Assembly: GCA_036346225.1 (NCBI GenBank)
Contig: JARFIW010000139.1
Coordinates: 5,208,001 to 5,272,000, forward strand
Reading direction: 5' to 3'
Source of the DNA: Platerodrilus igneus
Lineage: Eukaryota; Arthropoda; Insecta; Coleoptera; Lycidae
DNA: 64,000 nucleotides
Shown here: positions 59,537 to 64,000 of the stretch, piece by piece
How positions within the stretch are numbered: position 1 is the stretch's first letter
How the letters are laid out: each line of letters starts with the position of its first letter
Translations under genes and position numbers: made by a program
The notes under the pieces: model-generated
What the model saw: the letters and a program-made list of their open reading frames with translations, nothing else
Database searches by the model: none
Told to the model about the DNA's origin: nothing

Positions 59537-60850
59537 CAGTATTGCCCGAAATAAACAGTACTGAAACTAAGTTGGCGGTGTTTTTATGCGTGCGCTGTCA
59601 CACTCAAGTTAGCTAGTATAGACCTGTCAAGTAAACCTCAAACAAGTAATTAGTAGGGCCTAATTGTTAAAAATGGTGTTAAGTACAGAGGAGAAAGTGT
59701 TTCTGGTAGAGCATTATTTTCGTTCATACGGAATCGGCCGACGTAATGGTGCAAGTTTGCTATACGTGTCTGATCAATTCACACAAAGGTTTAATAAACG
59801 TTCTCCAAGTAATGCTGTAATTTTGAAGGTTATTGAAAAGTTTAGAAATACAGGTAGTGTATTGTGCCAACGAAAAGGAAACTCGGGGCGTCCCAGGACA
59901 GTTAACAACAACTATAACCATGAACGTGTTTTTGAGCAAATCTTAGAAAATCCGAAAGTCAGCCAGGCAAGGACAGCGTTACAACTTGATTTAAAAAGAA
60001 CTTCCTTTCAAAGAATCCTGAAGGAGCTGGGTACATTTTCGTATGTGATTCAGGTACATCAACAACTACATCCTCGAGATTATCGCAGTAGAGTGGAATA
60101 TTGCGCCAGAATTCTCGCGTTACAGTATGAAAATCCTGAATTTTTGAAAAATGTTTGGTTTTCAGACGAAGCACATTTTCACTTGTCAGGCTATGTGAAT
60201 CATCGCACAAATCGATTTCTGGGCTTTGCCAGACCCGATGAGGTTCAAGAGGTTCCTTTACATAGTGAAAAGTGAGTGTCTGGTGTGCTGTTTCCGGACA
60301 CGGAATCATTGGTCCGTACTTTATCGAAGAGAATGGTAGGCAAGTCACACTTAATCAACAGAGGTACAGACAAATTTTAACACGATTTATCCCTGATCTA
60401 CGTCAATTCTGTCGTGCACGTAACTTGGCATTTCGAAACCAATTTTGTCAGCAGGACGGGGCAACTTGCCATACTGCTGCCGCAATTCGTCAATTTCTTC
60501 AAGAACATTTTCCAAGCAAATTCATATCACGATTTACTGACTTCCCTTATCCTTCACATTCTCCAGACCTCACACCTCCAGACGCATACATTTGGGGCAT
60601 GGCTAAAAATTCCGTTTTCAAACGGGCACCACAAACCATCGATGAATTAAAGGATGCCGTTAGAGTCTTCTTCGCAGCCCTGAGACAACCCTTATTCAAT
60701 AACATGACCAGAAACTTAGAACATCGTTATGAAGTCTGTCTCGAACGAGGAGGTGCACATTTAGAACATATAATAAAGTGTCAATAATATGTATTTTTTA
60801 AATATACAAAACAATTACAATTTCAGTACTGTTTATTTCGGGCAATACTG
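59537..60850 (+). mobile_element. DD41D IS630/mariner-type transposon, nearly intact
   Basis: Inverted repeats of 30 bases (59537-59566 and 60821-60850, starting CAGTATTGCCCGAAATAAAC) match without visible mismatch. TA target duplications flank them (59535-59536 and 60851-60852). The 1314-base element holds one transposase gene with a single frameshift. Perfect ends suggest recent activity. Confidence 0.93.
59664..60787 (+). pseudogene. DD41D transposase, one frameshift
   Basis: Two overlapping frames (59664-60275, 203 residues; 60272-60787, 171 residues) give a full-length transposase of about 370 residues. The likely start is MVLSTEEKVF at 59673; an ATG at 59664 is also possible. The N-terminal part has two helix-turn-helix regions (STEEKVFLVEHYFRSYG; VSQARTALQLDLKRTS). 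Catalytic blocks are VWFSDEAHFHLSG, FCQQDGATCHTA and SPDLTPPDAYIWG, with 41 residues between the second and third Asp. The frames meet at about 60271, where one base appears to be missing before SVWCAVSGHG. The product would cut at TA sites. This copy cannot be translated through without frameshifting. Confidence 0.88.
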
Positions 60851-60852
60851 TA

Positions 60853-61740
60853 GTAAAACTTCTTCACATATGGATTAAAAAGGTGTGTATTGAAATAGCG
60901 ATTAAAAAGTATTTTGGATACTCAGAAGGGAGTAGATTATTTGAAGTATTTACCGTGGTTTCTAAAAGGAGAATAAATAATTAAAAATAATTAAACTATC
61001 GTAAGATAAAGTTTCTTAATTGTATTTAATGGTATTTTTAAAACGATTTGAACGATTTTGGGGCATAGATTGAAAATTACGTTCTGAACAAAGTCAACAA
61101 CAAGCAGACTAACGATAAAATAAAAATATATTGTTTAAATGTTTAGAAGGACATATCGATTGATTAATTAAGTTGCATAATTAGATTTTTTGTGTGTTAG
61201 TATTTGAATTTAGAGTAGCGTGTATTGAAAAGTTGATTATTTGGTTGGACGGTACAGGTTTACGCCAGTATGTAAAGAAATAGTAAGTCTAACTGATATC
61301 AGATATGAAATACGGGTTTTTTAAGGGAGAGGATATTAAATTATACTACTTATTTTGACAAATGTTGTACATAATAAGCTTTAATTAGGGAGTTGTATAT
61401 GGATGAACATTACGATATTAAGATTTCTGAGTAATTATTTTAGTTCTATAGATAGATTTTTTGACTCTATTTTTAGTATGAGTGATTATCCAGAAGTTAT
61501 ATTTTTGATATTATATTTAAGATATTGTTTGTAAAGCAAAACTGTTGTGGAGATTTTGAACTTTGTATTTAGTATATAAGATTTGTGAGGTAAGGAAGTT
61601 GTTTTCATAGATGTTATACATAAGATATTGTTTGTCAGAGAAAGCTGTTGTGGATGTAGTAATTAGCATTTGAAAGATTGTTTGTAAAAGAATATTTTAC
61701 ATTAATATTGTAAATTTGATGTATGATTCTATTGGTTGTA
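60853..61740. other. AT-rich DNA with no recognised feature
   Basis: No ORF above shadow level. GT- and TA-rich composition. Confidence 0.4.
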
Positions 61741-61743
61741 TTT

Positions 61744-61894
61744 GAAGAGATCTGATAGAAGTAATTCGACAGCGGGCAAATTTAAAACTTTCATCAGAAG
61801 CAATCTTTTATTCGGGCTAGTTTAGAATTAATCCATAGCAATCTTTAAAGTCAGCTGGCAATCCGCAGCACTTTTATTGACGCCCAACGTGAGC
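61744..61894 (+). repeat. Short LTR module, left inverted arm
   Basis: In order: a purine tract (GAAGAGA), an LTR-like segment TGATAGAAGT...CCGCAGCA (61753-61870, TG...CA) and a primer-site-like motif, TTGACGCCCAACGTGAG (about 61876-61893). The same module lies inverted at 62229-62380. Confidence 0.65.
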
Positions 61895-61908
61895 TTCTTC
61901 AATCCACC

Positions 61909-62207
61909 TTACATGTGATTTTTCCAATGCTCCACCCTAAGGTACTACATTGTCCAGGAAGCGAGTTTTTTTTTACCTGGAAAATTTGGAATTTTGCCGA
62001 ACCCTTGCTGTTCCAAGCAAAGTAGGGATCTTTAACGTGCGTGACAACACTCACGCACGGGACCTCCATTTTACCTCTCATCCAAACGAGGGTCTATTTT
62101 TGTGAAAAATGCTCGCCTAACATTTATCAAGCGGATCGTGTCGGGATTCGAACCCGGGACCTTGGGCGTAGTAGTCACACACATACCGCTACGCCACGAA
62201 GCCGCCT
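61909..62207 (-). mobile_element. tRNA-derived SINE with 14-bp target duplication
   Basis: It is flanked by perfect TTCTTCAATCCACC copies (61895-61908 and 62208-62221). On the minus strand the tRNA head starts GGCGGCTTCGTGGCGTAGCG. A pol III B box, GGTTCGAATCC, follows at about 62146-62156. Then come the family core TGTTGTCACGCACGTTAAAG and the tail GGTGGAGCATTGGAAAA. It is the best preserved copy in the window and splits the loop between two inverted LTR modules. Confidence 0.9.
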
Positions 62208-62228
62208 TTCTTCAATCCACCGCAGTAG

Positions 62229-62380
62229 CTCACGTCGGGCGCCAATAAAAGTGCTGTGGATTGCCCACTGCTTTTAAGGATTGCTATGGATTAATTAATT
62301 CTAAAGGAGCCAGAATAAAAGATTACTTCTGATGAAAGTTCTAAATTTGTCTGCTGTCTAATTATTTCTATCAGTTCTCT
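62229..62380 (-). repeat. Short LTR module, right inverted arm
   Basis: Read on the minus strand: GAAGAGAAC, TGATAGAAAT...CCACAGCA (62373-62252), then TTGGCGCCCGACGTGAGC. It is the inverted partner of 61744-61894. Confidence 0.65.
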
Positions 62381-62707
62381 TCATTTACCGTTCCATTATG
62401 TATAAGGCCATGAACTGACCAAAACTTTCTCTTATATTTAAATAATCAATATTAACAACTTTATTCATTTATCCGTGCAAATGGAAGTATTCTAAATGAA
62501 TGCATTTTTATTATTCAAGTCTTGTATATACAAGGGCGATCCGATATATACTTAGCCTCATTGCCTGATGGCGCCACTCTCGCAAGAGAAATTCACTATC
62601 GTGTAGTACATTCTCATAGACCGCTACTGTCGAAATTTCAGCCGAATCGGACTCGTAGTTTTGTTTTGACCGCGTGTGGAAACGGGCGTGCCCCTACATT
62701 TGATTTT

Positions 62708-62992
62708 TTCCAATGCTCCACCGAAGGTACTACATTGGCCAGGAAGCGAGTTTTTTTTTATTTGGAAATTTTGAATTTTGCTGGACCTTTGCTGTTGCAA
62801 GCAGGTAGGGATTTTTCACGTGCGTGACAACACACATACACACGGGACCTCCATTTTACCTCTCATCCGAACGAGAGCGTATTATTGTTAAAAATGCTCG
62901 CCTAACGTTTTTCAAGCGGACCATGTCGGGATTTGAACCCGGGACCTTGGGCGTAGTAGTCACACGCATACCAACTATACCCCGAAGTCGCG
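62708..62992 (-). mobile_element. tRNA-derived SINE inside the mariner leader
   Basis: It is flanked by GATTTT on both sides (62702-62707 and 62993-62998). On the minus strand it has the tRNA head, B box GGTTCAAATCC and the family tail. Insertion between the inverted repeat and the ATG of a mariner is seen directly. Confidence 0.88.
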
Positions 62993-63004
62993 GATTTTAG
63001 AAAA

Positions 63005-63540
63005 ATGGAAAAAGAGCAATATCGGTCAATGATTCGATTCTTGTTTTTGAAAGAGCGCTTGGTTGCCGTGTACGATGATTCTTCTCCTTCGATGGCGACC
63101 GTCAAAAATTGGTTTAACGAGTTTCAACGTGGTCGTACGTCGGTTTTTGATGAGCCACGTCCAGGTGCCCCTAAAACGGCTACCACGGAGGATAACATGA
63201 CCAAAATCCATGATCTCGTATTGGCAGACCGCCGATTGAAGGTACGCGAGATAGCTGAGACAGTAGGCATCTCAAAAGAGCGCGTGAGTCATTTCCTGCA
63301 TGAAATTTTGGGCATGAGAAAGCTGTCGGCGCGATGGGTGGCGCATTTGCTCACTCCAGACAACAAACGCAATCGCCCTCGCCACGGCCAAATTGGTCGA
63401 ATTGGGCTACGAACTGCTGCCTCGTACACCGAATTCTCCAGATTTGGCCCCGTGTCACTTCTTTTGTTTCTAACTTGAAAAAGTCACTCGCCGGGCAGAA
63501 ATTTGTGTCGAATGAGGAGGTCATCGCCGGGTTTTGTAGA
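63005..63540 (+). pseudogene. Mariner transposase, internally deleted
   Basis: The frame starts MEKEQYRSMIRFLFLKERL, where about eight residues expected between RFLFL and KERL are missing. It continues with the second helix-turn-helix (REIAETVGISKERVSHFLHE) up to LLTPDNKRNR. There most of the catalytic domain has been lost and the frame shifts. The end of the gene reappears in another frame as LGYELLPRTPNSPDLAPCHF, then KKSLAGQKFVSNEEV. The first two catalytic Asp are gone and the third (normally APCD) reads APCH. It is of the SETMAR/irritans-like DD34D type. Confidence 0.88.
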
Positions 63541-63567
63541 CTAAGTACTTATCGGGCATCCCTCGTA

Positions 63568-64000
63568 TGTGTAAAAGGTAACGTTAAAGTACCTGTTGCA
63601 TTAATAATTTTATTCTATCGATTTGCAATAATTTTAAAAAGAAACCTGAACGTGTTTGAAATGTAAAAGTATAACATAGTTATGTTTTATACAGTTCCAT
63701 AATTTTACAATAATAAAATATTAACAAGGTCGTTACTGATACCTCCGGCTAAAGAACTATCATTGTGTAATGTCCTGCACAATCAAAATGTGATAATAAT
63801 TACTATGTTTATCAAACCTTTATTACTTGAATATCTAAATTTTAAATGTTCATCGCTACTACTCAGTATTACCTCGAATTGAGTTCCTTTACTGTTATTT
63901 TATTTGACAATCCCAAAGTAAATGTGATTTCTTTTAAATTAATAGCTTTAAGACAGGTAACGTTATATTTTTGATAGTTTCATTGCTAGCAAAACATCAT
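63568..64000. other. AT-rich DNA with no recognised feature
   Basis: No supported gene or repeat to the window end. Confidence 0.4.

Larger units (their letters stand above)
62531..63565 (+). mobile_element. Deleted mariner carrying a SINE in its leader
   Basis: The ends CAAGGGCGATCCGATATATA (62531) and, inverted, CGAGGGATGCCCGATAAGTA (63565) are imperfect inverted repeats with TA outside (62529-62530 and 63566-63567). A SINE occupies 62708-62992. The transposase gene follows directly but is internally deleted. Confidence 0.85.

Overview
The window reads as eukaryotic, almost certainly insect, nuclear DNA dominated by mobile elements. It is AT-rich and has no prokaryotic-style gene order. 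Its families are typical of arthropods: LINEs of the endonuclease/reverse-transcriptase type, Ty3/gypsy LTR elements, IS630/Tc1/mariner elements including DD41D types, a hAT-type element with an 8-bp target duplication, and tRNA-derived SINEs. No complete host gene could be recognised. A few exon-like pieces (about 298-516, 7514-7588, 16572-16748, 51185-51328) may belong to host genes or to unknown repeats. The species cannot be fixed from sequence alone.

Layout. 1-1340: possible promoter and exon-like ORF. 1349-1822: TA microsatellite and a head-to-head pair of tRNA-derived SINE arms. 1872-4199: CGATA-rich palindromic elements flanking an array of three ~519-bp monomers, the first inverted, each carrying a type I hammerhead ribozyme motif. 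4219-6068: DD41D transposon with ~300-bp inverted repeats. 6070-6365: LINE fragment. 8941-10504: non-autonomous hAT-like element with perfect 8-bp duplication. 10715-20580: LINE copies, two of them split by later insertions (an LTR-like unit at 12078-14115 and an unknown unit at 18619-20160), plus a transposase remnant near 17.4-17.7 kb. 22040-26400: antisense LINE copies, one split by a 908-bp solo LTR (24026-24933). 26951-29770: three SINE copies around gypsy integrase and gag remnants. 34933-35900: decayed IS630-type element. 36200-39165: a LINE copy followed by a tandem chimera of LINE 3' ends. 43425-50725: gypsy-like LTR element on the minus strand with two ~2.1-kb LTRs, a broken gag, protease and only a stub of reverse transcriptase. 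51.2-51.8 kb: exon-like and membrane-segment-like minus-strand sequence. 53.6-54.8 kb: diverged direct repeat. 59537-60850: a nearly intact 1.31-kb DD41D transposon with one frameshift. 61744-62380: an inverted pair of short LTR modules split by a SINE with a 14-bp duplication. 62531-63565: a deleted mariner carrying another SINE in its leader.

The most interesting signal is the hammerhead-bearing tandem repeat at 2139-3690. Two of the three copies keep every core nucleotide and all three helices. The third has a 2-nt deletion that disturbs helix I. Such repeats are known from Penelope-like retroelement terminal repeats, animal retrozymes and a few insect satellites, so this may be a self-cleaving RNA repeat in this genome. 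A second recurring theme is primer-binding-site-like motifs lying inside, or duplicated next to, LTR 3' ends (14.07, 39.4-39.76, 43.47, 48.62 and 48.69 kb; 61.87 and 62.24 kb). A third is that nearly every TA microsatellite abuts an element end.
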